From Curtobacterium guangdongense (GTDB lineage Bacteria > Actinomycetota > Actinomycetes > Actinomycetales > Microbacteriaceae), in NCBI RefSeq assembly GCF_049341845.1, contig NZ_JBMPIT010000007.1:186001-250000 (forward strand): DNA of 64,000 bases, in the 5' to 3' direction. The notes under the pieces were generated by a model that did no database searches, was not told the DNA's origin, and was given only the letters and a program-made list of their open reading frames with translations. A program made the position numbers and the translations under genes. Below, one piece after another: positions 50,929 to 59,800 of the stretch; position 1 is the first letter of the stretch, and every line of letters begins with the position of its first letter.

Positions 50929-53825
50929 GCGGTCACCTCTTGCTGTTCGTGGTCGTCGGGGTTGCCCTCGATCGAGTCGGTCGTCGGGGTGTTCGTGTCC
51001 TCGAGCCGCTGCCGGTCCACCTCGGCGCCGAGGCTCCGCAGCACGTCAAGCACCAGGCCGACGACGACGAGGTACACGCCGATGTCGAAGAACGTCGCCG
51101 TGACGAACTCGACGTGCCCGAGGATCGGGACCGTGGCCTCGAAGAACTCCGAGTACAGGGCTTCCCTGCCGAAGAACAGCGGCACGATCGCGGTGATCGC
51201 GGCGGTCGCGACACCGAGGCCGAGCAGTCGACCGGCACGGATCGGAGCGGCGGCGCCGAGCTCGGCGGGGCCACCTGCCAGGTAGCGGGCCGCGAGCGCG
51301 ATGCCCGCGACGAGACCGCCGGCGAACCCGCCACCGGCGGCGTTGTGCCCGGCGAACAGCAGGTACACGGACAGGACGATGAGGCCGTGGAACAGCAGTC
51401 GGACGACGACGTCCAGCAGCGCGGAACGACCGGTCGGGAGCGCGGCACTCGTCGGCAGCCAAGCGCGGGGCTCGCCGTCCGGGCGGTGCTTGTCGCTCGC
51501 GACGACACTCGGCAGGTCGCGGAGGCGGGGGAGCGTGTCTTCGCGGGAGTTCACGAAGATCAGGCTCGCGACCCCGGTGGCCGCGGCGACGACCACGGTG
51601 AGCTCACCGAGCGTGTCCCAGCCGCGGAGGTCGACGAGCGCGACGTTCACCACGTTCAGGCCGTGCCCGAACGAGCTCGTCAGCGCGGGGAGGTCCGGCC
51701 AGATCGGCTTGGCCGACCGAGCGGAGGCGGCGACGATCACGACCACCGCCAGGGTGGCGCCCGCGAGCGCGGCGAACAGGGCCCGGAGTACCCGGAAGCG
51801 TGAGGGGTTCGCCGTCGCGATCCGCGGGGGGAGGCGGCGGAGCACCAGGACGAAGGCGATGAGCGTCACCGTCTCGACGACGAGTTGCGTGAGGGCGAGG
51901 TCCACGGCGCCGTGCAGGACGAACAGCACGGACATGCCGTAGCCCGTGACACCGACGAGCACGGCCGCGGCGAACCGCGTCTTCGCGGTGAGGACGGCGG
52001 TCGCGGCGATCGACATCACGATCACGACCGGGATCTGGCCCCACGAGTCGGCGAAGCGCACGTGGAACTCCCACGGCCCGCCGAGCGCCAGGTTGACGAG
52101 TGCGCCGGCGACGAACACCGACAGGATGACCGTCAGGTAGTAGGGGAGCGATCCCCGCTGGAGGGCGGCGGTGACACCGGTGGCTGCACGGTCGAGTCCG
52201 CGCATGAGGTGTCGGTAGGTGTTCGCCGCGCTCGGGAACCCGGCGAGGCGGTGCTGGAGCGCCTCGACCCGGGTGCGTGCGGCGAAGAGCGCGAGGCCGC
52301 CGAGGAGCGTGATCGCGGAGATCCCGAGCGCCGGCTCGAGTCCGTGCCAGAGCGCCAGGTGCGGCACGGCTTCCCCGGACATCGACGCGGCGGCAGCGGC
52401 CGGTTCGAGCCCGTGCGCCACGACCGGCGTGAGGAGTCCGAGCGCGAGACCGGTGAGGCCGAGGATCGACGGCACCACCCCGAGGCCGTGCAGCGCGTGC
52501 GGCTCGGTCTGCTGGACGCCTGGCTTGCGGGCGAAGGCACCCCAGAGGAAACGCAGCGAGTAGGCCACGGTGAACACGGACCCGACGGTGACGCCGACGA
52601 GCGCGAACCACGCCCACCCGGACCCCGGGCCGTGCAGCGCTTCGACGAGCCCGGTGAGGACGGCTTCCTTGGCCACGAACCCGATCATCGGCGGGATGCC
52701 GGCCATCGACAGGAGCGCCAGGACAGCCACGGTCGCGAGCCAGGGGAGTTTCCGGCCGAGCCCGGACAGACTGCCCAGGTCCCGGGTGCCGGTGACGTGG
52801 TCGATCGTCCCGACGACCAGGAACAGCGTCGACTTGAACGCGGCGTGGGCGACGAGCAGCGCGATCCCACCGAGCGCGATCGCGGGCGTGCCCCAGCCGG
52901 CGGCGAGCACGAGGAACCCGAGCTGGGCGACCGTGCCGTACGCGAGCAGCAGCTTGAGGTCGGTCTGGCGGAGCGCCCGGTACCCGCCGATGACCATGCC
53001 GAGCACGCCGAGCAGGGTGATCGTCTCGCGCCAGCCCTCGAGGAGCGCGAACGCCGGGGCGAGGCGGGCCACGAGGTAGATGCCGGCCTTGACCATCGCC
53101 GCGGCGTGCAGGTACGCGCTCACCGGGGTCGGCGCGGCCATCGCGGCCGGGAGCCAGAAGTGGAAGGGGACGATCGCGGACTTCGTCAGGGCGCCGGCGA
53201 GGACCAGCACGACCGACACCGTGACGATCGTGCCCGTCGGGGCCTGCGCGACGATGGCGGACAGCTGCGTCGTGCCGGCCGTGACGGACAGGATCACGAG
53301 GCCGGCGAGCATCGCCAGACCGCCGGCCGTGGTGACGACGAGCGCCTGCATCGCAGCGGCGCGGCTCGCGCGCTTGACGGCGTCGTGCCCGATGAGCAGG
53401 TACGAGAAGACCGTGGTGGCTTCCCACAGGACGAACAGCACGATGACGTCGTCGGCGATCACCAGCCCGTACATCGATCCGGCGAACGCGGTGAGGACGC
53501 CGGCGAAGCGGCCGAGCCCCGGTTCCTTCGGACCGAAGTACGACGCGCAGTACACGAGCACGAGCGCGCCGACGATCGACACCACGAGTGCGAGCACCCA
53601 CGACAGCGCGTCGACCCGGAGCGCGATCGACAGGTCGAGCTGCGGGATCCACTGCACCGACGAACTGATGCCACCGTGCAGGGCCCGGTCGGTCTGCGCG
53701 ATCGTCAGGACCGCTGCGGCCGCCGGTGCGAGGGCGGCGACGGTGAACACCCGACGCCCGAGCAGGGGTGTCAGCGCGGGGACGAGGAGTGCGACGACTC
53801 CGAACGCGACGAGGACGGTGACCAT
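50925..53825 (-). CDS. mnhA: Mrp cation/proton antiporter fused subunit A/B
   Basis: The 966-residue protein combines MrpA (about twenty membrane helices; Glu in VLFVLWEATTVFSYLLIGHD near residue 140, Lys in LTKSAIVPFHFWLPAAM near 218) with a C-terminal MrpB domain (LFHGLIVLSVYLLFAGHNAA near 815, GGGFAGGLVAGIA). Fusion of A and B is known in actinobacteria and some other groups. It leads the six-gene operon. The ATG follows GGAGG closely. Confidence 0.92.
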   Translation of the reverse strand: MVTVLVAFGVVALLVPALTPLLGRRVFTVAALAPAAAAVLTIAQTDRALHGGISSSVQWIPQLDLSIALRVDALSWVLALVVSIVGALVLVYCASYFGPKEPGLGRFAGVLTAFAGSMYGLVIADDVIVLFVLWEATTVFSYLLIGHDAVKRASRAAAMQALVVTTAGGLAMLAGLVILSVTAGTTQLSAIVAQAPTGTIVTVSVVLVLAGALTKSAIVPFHFWLPAAMAAPTPVSAYLHAAAMVKAGIYLVARLAPAFALLEGWRETITLLGVLGMVIGGYRALRQTDLKLLLAYGTVAQLGFLVLAAGWGTPAIALGGIALLVAHAAFKSTLFLVVGTIDHVTGTRDLGSLSGLGRKLPWLATVAVLALLSMAGIPPMIGFVAKEAVLTGLVEALHGPGSGWAWFALVGVTVGSVFTVAYSLRFLWGAFARKPGVQQTEPHALHGLGVVPSILGLTGLALGLLTPVVAHGLEPAAAAASMSGEAVPHLALWHGLEPALGISAITLLGGLALFAARTRVEALQHRLAGFPSAANTYRHLMRGLDRAATGVTAALQRGSLPYYLTVILSVFVAGALVNLALGGPWEFHVRFADSWGQIPVVIVMSIAATAVLTAKTRFAAAVLVGVTGYGMSVLFVLHGAVDLALTQLVVETVTLIAFVLVLRRLPPRIATANPSRFRVLRALFAALAGATLAVVVIVAASARSAKPIWPDLPALTSSFGHGLNVVNVALVDLRGWDTLGELTVVVAAATGVASLIFVNSREDTLPRLRDLPSVVASDKHRPDGEPRAWLPTSAALPTGRSALLDVVVRLLFHGLIVLSVYLLFAGHNAAGGGFAGGLVAGIALAARYLAGGPAELGAAAPIRAGRLLGLGVATAAITAIVPLFFGREALYSEFFEATVPILGHVEFVTATFFDIGVYLVVVGLVLDVLRSLGAEVDRQRLEDTNTPTTDSIEGNPDDHEQQEVTA

Positions 53826-53856
53826 GGGGCGCCTCCTCGGGGTCGGGCGTGCAAGT

Positions 53857-53892
53857 CCGGCTCTGGGTGGCTCTCAGGCTACCGAGAGCCGG
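53857..53892. promoter_or_regulatory. Competing hairpins before the Mrp operon
   Basis: GGCTCTC (53869-53875) and CCGGCTCT (53857-53864) can each pair with the same right arm (53884-53892, GAGAGCCGG). Only one hairpin can form at a time. It lies between the end of the upstream oxidoreductase gene and the Mrp start, so it may be a terminator or an attenuator-like leader element. Confidence 0.4.
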
Positions 53893-53935
53893 ATGGGGAG
53901 AACCTGAACGACCGGACAGGATGACCCGCCGAGGA

Positions 53936-54892
53936 TCAGACTCCGAGCACCACTCTGCTCGTCCCGGCGTCGACCTGTCCGGCCCATGCGTCCGCGACGG
54001 TGTGCATCGGCACCGTGGTCGCATCGACCGCGATCGTGCCGTCCGCGATCGCGGCGACGATGCCGGGGAGCTCGGCGACGAACCCGGACGTCCCCACCGA
54101 GCCTCGCCCGCTGCCGACGATGGTGAGGCCGGACGCGCGGAGCGCTGCGGACGGGATCGGAGCCTCCTGGCCGGCCGTCGACCCGATCGCGATCCAGTCG
54201 AGCCGCTCGCCGCGGGCCTCGCGGGCGGTGACGAGCGTCCGCATGACCGCGGCGGCGGGCACACCCCAGACGTAGTCGATGACGACGTCCACGTCGGACG
54301 CCGCGCGCCCGATCGCCTCGACGTCGTCGAGCGGGACGACGACGTCGGCGCCGATCTCCGTCAGTGACGCGAGGCGCGACGCGTTGCGCCCGCTCGCGAC
54401 GACGGAGGACGCCCCGAGGCGCTTCGCGACCTGCACGGCGGCACGGCCGGACGCCCCGGTCGCGCCGAGCACGAGCACCCGCGCACCGTCCGGGAACGCG
54501 ATGCGGCGACGGAGTGCCACCCACGACGACATCACCGGGTTGACGCCGGCCGCGACCCGGGCGGGGTCCGCGCCGTCCGGCAGCACGACGCTCGCGCGCG
54601 GGTCCACCGCGGTGCGTTCGGCCATCGACCCGCGGGTGTCCGACTGCACGGCGAAGTAGCGGAGCGTGCCGTCCGGGAAGCGCCCGACGCCGTCGACGCC
54701 CGGGACGAGCGGCAATGCGCCGTCGCTCGTGTAGTGCGATCCGTCCGCCTGCGACCGGACGCGGGGGTGCAGGCCGACGGCGACGACGTCGACCACGACC
54801 TCCTCGCCGCGGGGTTCGGGTTCCGGGAACTCGGTCCACGTGGGTGCCGAGCCGAAGTGTGTGACGAGCGATGCGTGCACGACTGCCTCCAT
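53936..54892 (-). CDS. Zinc-independent MDR family oxidoreductase (quinone oxidoreductase type)
   Basis: The 318-residue protein has a GroES-like N-terminal domain (LVPGVDGVGRFPDG near residue 62) and an NAD(P)-binding Rossmann domain with VLVLGATGASGRAAVQVAKRLGA near residue 150. Structural zinc Cys residues are absent, as in quinone oxidoreductases. It diverges from a MarR gene across 61 bp holding two similar 13-bp palindromes and is probably repressed by it. Confidence 0.87.
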   Translation of the reverse strand: MEAVVHASLVTHFGSAPTWTEFPEPEPRGEEVVVDVVAVGLHPRVRSQADGSHYTSDGALPLVPGVDGVGRFPDGTLRYFAVQSDTRGSMAERTAVDPRASVVLPDGADPARVAAGVNPVMSSWVALRRRIAFPDGARVLVLGATGASGRAAVQVAKRLGASSVVASGRNASRLASLTEIGADVVVPLDDVEAIGRAASDVDVVIDYVWGVPAAAVMRTLVTAREARGERLDWIAIGSTAGQEAPIPSAALRASGLTIVGSGRGSVGTSGFVAELPGIVAAIADGTIAVDATTVPMHTVADAWAGQVDAGTSRVVLGV

Positions 54893-54896
54893 TTGG

Positions 54897-54931
54897 TTCG
54901 TGTTACGAATCAAAGTAGTTCGCACCACGAA
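54897..54931. promoter_or_regulatory. Paired operators in the oxidoreductase/MarR divergon
   Basis: TTCGTGTTACGAA (54897-54909) and TTCGCACCACGAA (54919-54931) share TTCG-N5-CGAA and start exactly 22 bp apart, two helical turns, as in the other MarR divergon of the window. TAGGCT (54942-54947) stands 6 nt before the MarR ATG. Confidence 0.7.
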
Positions 54932-54953
54932 GTTCGTCAAGTAGGCTCGGGCC

Positions 54954-55367
54954 ATGGACACCACCGAGCAGGACCGACTCGTCGACGCCCTCGGCCACGC
55001 GGCGTTCACGACCATGGGCTCGCTGACCGGGCTGGCGGCCGACGCCGGACTGTCCCTCACACAGCTCCGGGTCCTCGCGATCCTGCGTGACCGCCGCCTG
55101 CGGATCGGCGACCTGGCCGAGTACCTCGGGCTCGAGAAGTCGACGATGACCGGGCTCGTCGCCCGTGCCGAGAAGAAGGAACTGCTCGAGCGCGTCCCGA
55201 ACGCGGACGACGCGCGCGCGGTCGACGTGGTGCTCACCGACCGCGGGCACGAGATGGCCGCCGCGCTCGAGGCCGCCATGCGCGACGCGCTCCTGCCGCT
55301 CACCGAGCGGCTGTCGTCGGCGGACCGCCGCCGGCTCCGCGAGCTGCTGGAGCGGATGCTGCGCTGA
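54954..55367 (+). CDS. MarR family transcriptional regulator
   Basis: The 137-residue winged-helix protein has LTQLRVLAILRDRRLRIGDL, then LGLEKSTMTGLVARAEKKEL (recognition helix) and ERVPNADDARAVDVVLTD (wing). It diverges from the quinone oxidoreductase-type gene and probably controls it in response to an electrophile or phenolic compound. A leaderless transcript is likely. Confidence 0.88.
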   Translation: MDTTEQDRLVDALGHAAFTTMGSLTGLAADAGLSLTQLRVLAILRDRRLRIGDLAEYLGLEKSTMTGLVARAEKKELLERVPNADDARAVDVVLTDRGHEMAAALEAAMRDALLPLTERLSSADRRRLRELLERMLR

Positions 55368-55400
55368 CGTGCGCCGGCGCGCTGGTCGCGCCCACCGGCG

Positions 55401-55440
55401 GACGGGAGGCTCGTGCCGGGGCCGCCACGAGCCTCCCGTC
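55401..55440. terminator. Hairpin after the MarR gene (repeat family A, copy 5)
   Basis: GACGGGAGGCTCGTG (55401-55415) pairs perfectly with CACGAGCCTCCCGTC (55426-55440) around 10 nt. It lies between the MarR stop and the sugar dehydrogenase start, both on the plus strand. Confidence 0.85.
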
Positions 55441-55513
55441 CGGCGGCTGGTCGGGTCGGCTGCCGTGGGGACGCTTACGGGGGCTCGCAACCACGGCGCG
55501 TAGAGTCCGCGCC

Positions 55514-56632
55514 ATGCGCACCCGGACCGCAGCACCGATCGCATCGTTCGCCCTGCTCGTCCTGGCGCTCGCCGGGTGCACCGCGGGGTCGGACGCCGAC
55601 GAACCGACCACGCGCCGCAGTGCCACTGCAGGGCCGGCGCCGACCGACCTGGCCACCGGCGAGGTCGCGCCCACCGGAGCCGTCTCGGACGTCGCGACGG
55701 ACCTCGACGCGCCCTGGTCGGTGGTGCTCACCGACGACGACGTCCCGCTCGTCAGCCTGCGTGACTCCGGGGACGTGCTCGAACTCGGGGACGACGGCGA
55801 CACCCGCACGGTCGGCACGATCGACGGCGTCCGGCACAGCGGCGAGGGCGGACTGCTCGGCCTCGCACTGCACGACGACGACCTCTACGTGTACTCGACG
55901 GGGGAGGGTGGCAACCGGGTCGAGCGATACCCCCTCACCGGCAGCGCGGGCTCGTACGGCCTCGGCGACGCGACGACGGTCATCGACGACCTGCCCGCGA
56001 ACAGCTTCCACAACGGCGGGCGCATCGCGTTCGGCCCCGACGACATGCTCTACGTGACGGTCGGCGACGCCGGCAACCGGTCGGAGGCGCAGGACCGGGA
56101 CTCCCTCGCGGGCAAGATCCTGCGGCTCACGCCGACGGGCGAGGTCCCTGCCGACAACCCGTTCGACGGCTCCCCGGTCTGGTCGCTCGGGCACCGGAAC
56201 GTGCAGGGGCTCGGATGGGCCTCCGACGGCACGATGTTCGCGTCCGAGTTCGGCGAGAACACCTGGGACGAGCTCAACGTCATCGAACCGGGTGCCGACT
56301 ACGGCTGGCCCGAGGTCGAGGGCACCGGGGGTGTCGACCAGGGCTTCGTCGATCCGGTGCAGCAGTGGCGGACCTCCGACGCCAGCCCGTCCGGCCTCGC
56401 GGTGGTCCGTGGCACCGTGTTCATCGCGAACCTCCGCGGCGAGGTGCTGCGGTCGGTGCCCGTGTCCGACCCGTCGACGTCGCGGGAGTGGTTCGCCGGG
56501 ACGTACGGGCGGCTGCGCACCGTGCTCGCCGGACCGGACGGCACGCTCTGGTTCGTGACGAACAACACCGACGGCCGCGGCAGCGCCGGTGCCGGCGACG
56601 ACCGGATCCTGTCGGTCGCCCTGACCGACTGA
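55514..56632 (+). CDS. PQQ-dependent aldose sugar dehydrogenase-like lipoprotein
   Basis: The 372-residue protein has a signal with lipobox LALAGC near residue 20 and the soluble-GDH beta-propeller: LDAPWSVVL, SGEGGLLGLALHDDDLYVY with catalytic-region residues, NSFHNGGRIAFGPDDMLYV (the general-base His region) near 155 and LGHRNVQGLGW near 220. It should oxidise sugars at the cell surface with PQQ and calcium. No PQQ biosynthesis genes are in the window. TAGAGT stands 7 nt before the ATG. Confidence 0.87.
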   Translation: MRTRTAAPIASFALLVLALAGCTAGSDADEPTTRRSATAGPAPTDLATGEVAPTGAVSDVATDLDAPWSVVLTDDDVPLVSLRDSGDVLELGDDGDTRTVGTIDGVRHSGEGGLLGLALHDDDLYVYSTGEGGNRVERYPLTGSAGSYGLGDATTVIDDLPANSFHNGGRIAFGPDDMLYVTVGDAGNRSEAQDRDSLAGKILRLTPTGEVPADNPFDGSPVWSLGHRNVQGLGWASDGTMFASEFGENTWDELNVIEPGADYGWPEVEGTGGVDQGFVDPVQQWRTSDASPSGLAVVRGTVFIANLRGEVLRSVPVSDPSTSREWFAGTYGRLRTVLAGPDGTLWFVTNNTDGRGSAGAGDDRILSVALTD

Positions 56633-56676
56633 CCGGCTGACGGCCCGACGCGCCGCGCGCGCGTACCGTCGGGCCC

Positions 56677-57498
56677 ATGCCTGCTCTCACCGACACGTTC
56701 GTCATGTCCAACGGCCTCCACATCCCGAAGATCGGGTTCGGCACCTGGCAGATCCCGCCGGGCTCCGAGGCCTACGACGCCACCCGCGTCGCCCTCGACG
56801 CCGGCTACCGGCACATCGACACCGCGGCCGCCTACGGCAACGAGGCCAGCGTCGGCGAGGCCGTCCGCGACAGCGGCGTCCCGCGTGACGAGGTCTTCAT
56901 CACCACGAAGCTCCCGGCCGAGATCAAGACCGCAGCCGGCGCCCGTGAGGCCTTCGCGGCCTCGACGGCGGCGCTCGATCTCGGCGTCGTCGACCTGTAC
57001 CTGATCCACGCGCCGTGGCCCTGGAGCGACATGGGCAGCGACCACCGCGCGGGCAACGTCGAGGTGTGGAAGGTCTTCGAGGAGCTCCACGACGCCGGCA
57101 AGACGAAGTCGATCGGTGTCTCGAACTTCGTCGTCGCGGACCTCGAGCACCTCCTCGCGAACACCGACGTCACCCCGCACGCCGACCAGATCCGCTGGTT
57201 CATCGGCAACACCCAGGACGACACGACGGCCTTCTGCGCCGAGCACGACATCCTCGTCGAGGGGTACTCGCCGCTCGCCACCGGTGGCCTGCTGTCGAAC
57301 ACGGCCATCGAGGAGATCGCCGGGAAGTACGACAAGACCGTCGCACAGGTCGCCATCCGCTACCTGCTCGAGAAGGACGTTCTGCCGCTCCCGAAGTCCA
57401 CGACTCCGTCCCGCATCGCGGAGAACGCCGACGTCGACTTCGTCCTGGCGCCGGAGGACGTCGCGACGCTCGACGCGCTGGAGGACACCACGGCGTGA
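56677..57498 (+). CDS. Aldo/keto reductase, 2,5-diketo-D-gluconate reductase type
   Basis: The 273-residue protein has the complete catalytic tetrad: Asp48 (YRHIDTA), Tyr53 (AAYGNE), Lys78 (ITTKLP) and His111 (YLIHAPWP). It ends with the NADPH-binding LPKSTTPSRIAEN. Length and motifs match bacterial 2,5-DKG reductases, but the family is broad. TACCGT stands 7 nt before the ATG. It lies between a sugar dehydrogenase and a lactonase-like gene. Confidence 0.9.
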   Translation: MPALTDTFVMSNGLHIPKIGFGTWQIPPGSEAYDATRVALDAGYRHIDTAAAYGNEASVGEAVRDSGVPRDEVFITTKLPAEIKTAAGAREAFAASTAALDLGVVDLYLIHAPWPWSDMGSDHRAGNVEVWKVFEELHDAGKTKSIGVSNFVVADLEHLLANTDVTPHADQIRWFIGNTQDDTTAFCAEHDILVEGYSPLATGGLLSNTAIEEIAGKYDKTVAQVAIRYLLEKDVLPLPKSTTPSRIAENADVDFVLAPEDVATLDALEDTTA

Positions 57499-57553
57499 CC
57501 GCGAGTGGTGCCGGGACGGGGACCGTAGGCTCGTGGTGTTCGAAGGAGAACCC

Positions 57554-58429
57554 ATGACGTCGATCACCGACCTCGTCCCGGACCCCGTGGCGCTCGAGCG
57601 CATCGCGACCGGCAGCACCTGGGCCGAGGGGCCGTGCTGGATCCCCGCAACCCGGACGCTGCGGTGGTCGGACATCCCCGGCGACCGGATCGTGCAGTGG
57701 CACGCGGACACCGGCCAGACCGACGAGTACGCCACCGCCGTCGAGTTCACGAACGGCCGGACCCTCGACCGCGACGGCAGCGTCGTGCAGTGCTCGCACG
57801 GGAACCGCCGGGTCGAGCGCGACCGGGACGGGGTCGTCGAGGTGATCGCCGACGGGTGGAACGGCGTCCGGCTGAACTCACCGAACGACGTCGTCGTGTC
57901 GCGGGACGGTGCCGTCTGGTTCACCGACCCCGCGTACGGCATCACGCAGCTCCGCGAGGGGCACCCCGGTGAGCGCGAGTACGGCGACCACTGGGTGTTC
58001 CGCTGCGGCCCCGACGGGTCCGACCTGCGACCGGTCGTGCTCGACGCCGACGAGCCGAACGGGCTGGCGTTCGACCCGTCCGAGCGCGTGCTCTACCTCG
58101 CGAGCTCGTCCGGTGAGCGTCCCGTCATCCGCGCGTACGACGTCGACGGGCACCGCGTGAAGAACGGCCGGGTCTTCGCCACACTCTTGCCCGGGGAGGG
58201 CGCACCGGACGGCATCCGCGTGGACACCGACGGCAACGTGTGGTCGTCGTCGCACGCGGGCATCGTGGTGTTCGCCCCGGACGGTACCCGTATCGGCGAG
58301 GTGCCCGTCCCCGAGGTCGTCGCGAACCTCTGCTTCGGCGGCGACGACGGCACGACGCTCTTCATCGCGGCGACCACCTCGATCTACCGCATCGCCACGC
58401 GGGCGAGGGACGCTGCTGCGCTGTCCTGA
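57554..58429 (+). CDS. SMP-30/gluconolactonase/LRE family protein
   Basis: The 291-residue six-bladed propeller has the metal-site residues in STWAEGPCWIP (Glu near residue 22), RLNSPNDVVVSRDGAVWFTDPAYG near 105, EPNGLAFDPS near 170 and GAPDGIRVDTDGNVW near 220. It probably hydrolyses sugar lactones such as gluconolactone. AAGGAG precedes the ATG by 6 nt. The last codons and stop lie in a 63-bp tandem duplication. Confidence 0.88.
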   Translation: MTSITDLVPDPVALERIATGSTWAEGPCWIPATRTLRWSDIPGDRIVQWHADTGQTDEYATAVEFTNGRTLDRDGSVVQCSHGNRRVERDRDGVVEVIADGWNGVRLNSPNDVVVSRDGAVWFTDPAYGITQLREGHPGEREYGDHWVFRCGPDGSDLRPVVLDADEPNGLAFDPSERVLYLASSSGERPVIRAYDVDGHRVKNGRVFATLLPGEGAPDGIRVDTDGNVWSSSHAGIVVFAPDGTRIGEVPVPEVVANLCFGGDDGTTLFIAATTSIYRIATRARDAAALS

Positions 58430-58494
58430 CCGGCGACCACCTCGATCTACCGCATCACCACGCGGGCGAGGGACGCTGCTGCCGTATCCTGACC
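58369..58494 (+). repeat. 63-bp tandem duplication of a gene end
   Basis: 58369-58431 and 58432-58494 are adjacent copies with 59 of 63 positions identical. The first copy encodes the last ~19 codons and stop of the LRE gene. The second is non-coding and runs up to 5 bp before the rlmC start. The mismatches in copy 2 create TATCCT, a possible -10 for rlmC. Confidence 0.92.
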
Positions 58495-58499
58495 GGGCC

Positions 58500-59651
58500 A
58501 TGCAGTGCGACTACTTCGACCGCGGGGTGTGCCGCTCGTGCACGCTCATGGGGCAGCCGTACGCCGAGCAGGTCCTCGACAAGGAGCTCCGGACGCGCGA
58601 GCTCCTGCACGACGCGGTCAAGGCCGCAGGGGGTCCCGGCAGCGTCGAGTGGCTCCCAGCGGTCACCAGTCCGGAGTCCGGCTACCGGAACAAGGCGAAG
58701 ATGGTCGTCGGCGGGTCGACCGAGCACCCCACGATCGGGATCCTCGATCACCGGCAACGCGGGGTCGACATCCGGCACTGCGGGATCTGCACGCCGGGCA
58801 TCCGGCAGGCGCTCCCCGTCCTCGCGGAGTTCGTCACGTCCGCCGGGCTGATCCCGTACGACGTCGCTGCACGGCGGGGTGAGCTCAAGTACCTCCTCGT
58901 CACCGAGTCGCCGGACGGCGAGCTCATGGTCCGGTTCGTCCTGCGTTCCGAGGGGCAGCTCGCACGACTCCGGTCGCGGCTCGGCGACCTGCTGCTGGCG
59001 CTGCCGAACGCGGTGGTCGTCACCGCCAACCTGCTGCCGGAGCACAAGGCCGTCACCGAGGGCGACCGCGAGATCGTCCTCACCAAGCAGGAGACGCTCC
59101 CCATGCGCTTCGGCGACGTGACGATGCACCTGCGCCCGCAGAGCTTCTTCCAGACCAACGCGCACGTCGCGTCCGCGCTGTACATGCAGGCGTCGGCATG
59201 GATCGACGAGGTCGCCCCGGCGTCGATGTGGGACCTCTACTGCGGCGTCGGCGGCTTCGCCCTGCACGCCGCCCGCCCGGGTCGTGCCGTGACGGGCATC
59301 GAGACCAGCGTCGAGGCGATCCGGTCCGCGAAGCAGTCCGCTCGGGAGGCCGGGCTGGTGGACGTCCGGTTCGCAGCGGACGACGCGACCGAGCACGCGC
59401 TCCGGTCCCGAGCCGGCAAGACCCCCGAGCTGGTCGTGGTCAACCCGCCACGACGGGGCATCGGCCAGGCGCTGTCGGAGTGGCTCGAGGCGTCCGACGT
59501 CGAGCACGTCGTCTACTCGAGCTGCAACCCGGTGACCCTCGCGAAGGACCTCGCGCGGATGCCGTCGCTCCGGCTGCGCCGTGCGCGCGTCCTCGACATG
59601 TTCCCGCAGACCGGGCACCTCGAGGCGGTCACCCTCCTCTCCCGCGTCTGA
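58500..59651 (+). CDS. rlmC: 23S rRNA (uracil-C5)-methyltransferase, RlmC/RumB type
   Basis: The 383-residue protein has the iron-sulfur cysteines in CDYFDRGVCRSC (residues 3-14) with a fourth in RHCGIC near 96, RPQSFFQTN near 210, the SAM motif WDLYCGVGGFALHAA near 245, VVNPPRRGIG near 308 and the catalytic Cys in YSSCNPVTLAKDL near 340. It lacks a TRAM domain, which fits RlmC better than RlmD. It methylates a uridine of 23S rRNA. Confidence 0.9.
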   Translation: MQCDYFDRGVCRSCTLMGQPYAEQVLDKELRTRELLHDAVKAAGGPGSVEWLPAVTSPESGYRNKAKMVVGGSTEHPTIGILDHRQRGVDIRHCGICTPGIRQALPVLAEFVTSAGLIPYDVAARRGELKYLLVTESPDGELMVRFVLRSEGQLARLRSRLGDLLLALPNAVVVTANLLPEHKAVTEGDREIVLTKQETLPMRFGDVTMHLRPQSFFQTNAHVASALYMQASAWIDEVAPASMWDLYCGVGGFALHAARPGRAVTGIETSVEAIRSAKQSAREAGLVDVRFAADDATEHALRSRAGKTPELVVVNPPRRGIGQALSEWLEASDVEHVVYSSCNPVTLAKDLARMPSLRLRRARVLDMFPQTGHLEAVTLLSRV

Positions 59652-59672
59652 CGGGAACCGGGCCGGACCACG

Positions 59673-59722
59673 GCCGGACGGGAGGCGCGGGTCGGGCCCG
59701 TCACGAGCCTCCAGTCCGGCCT
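59673..59722. terminator. Imperfect palindrome after rlmC (repeat family A, copy 6)
   Basis: The 25-bp arms 59673-59697 and 59698-59722 are complementary with a few mismatches and no loop; the right arm carries the standard CACGAGCCTCC while the left has drifted (GGAGGCGCGGGTC). It begins 21 bp after the rlmC stop. Confidence 0.7.
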
Positions 59723-59759
59723 TGCCAGGGGATTCGGATGTTCGTGTACCCCGGGACAG

Positions 59760-59787
59760 CCGATCGCCGCGTCAGCGGCGATCGGCG
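59760..59787. terminator. Strong hairpin between rlmC and the Rpf-like gene
   Basis: GCCGATCGCCGC (59760-59771) and GCGGCGATCGGC (59776-59787) are perfect 12-bp complements with a GTCA loop. It could be the main terminator of rlmC or an upstream element of the next leader. The remaining gap, 59723-59989, is otherwise covered by the leader entry. Confidence 0.6.
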
Positions 59788-59800
59788 CGTACAGGTTCAG

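Noticed and set aside
51885..53924. A 679-codon plus-strand frame opposite the Mrp subunit A gene
   Set aside because: Same low-complexity charged composition; the minus-strand frame is a clear Mrp antiporter subunit.
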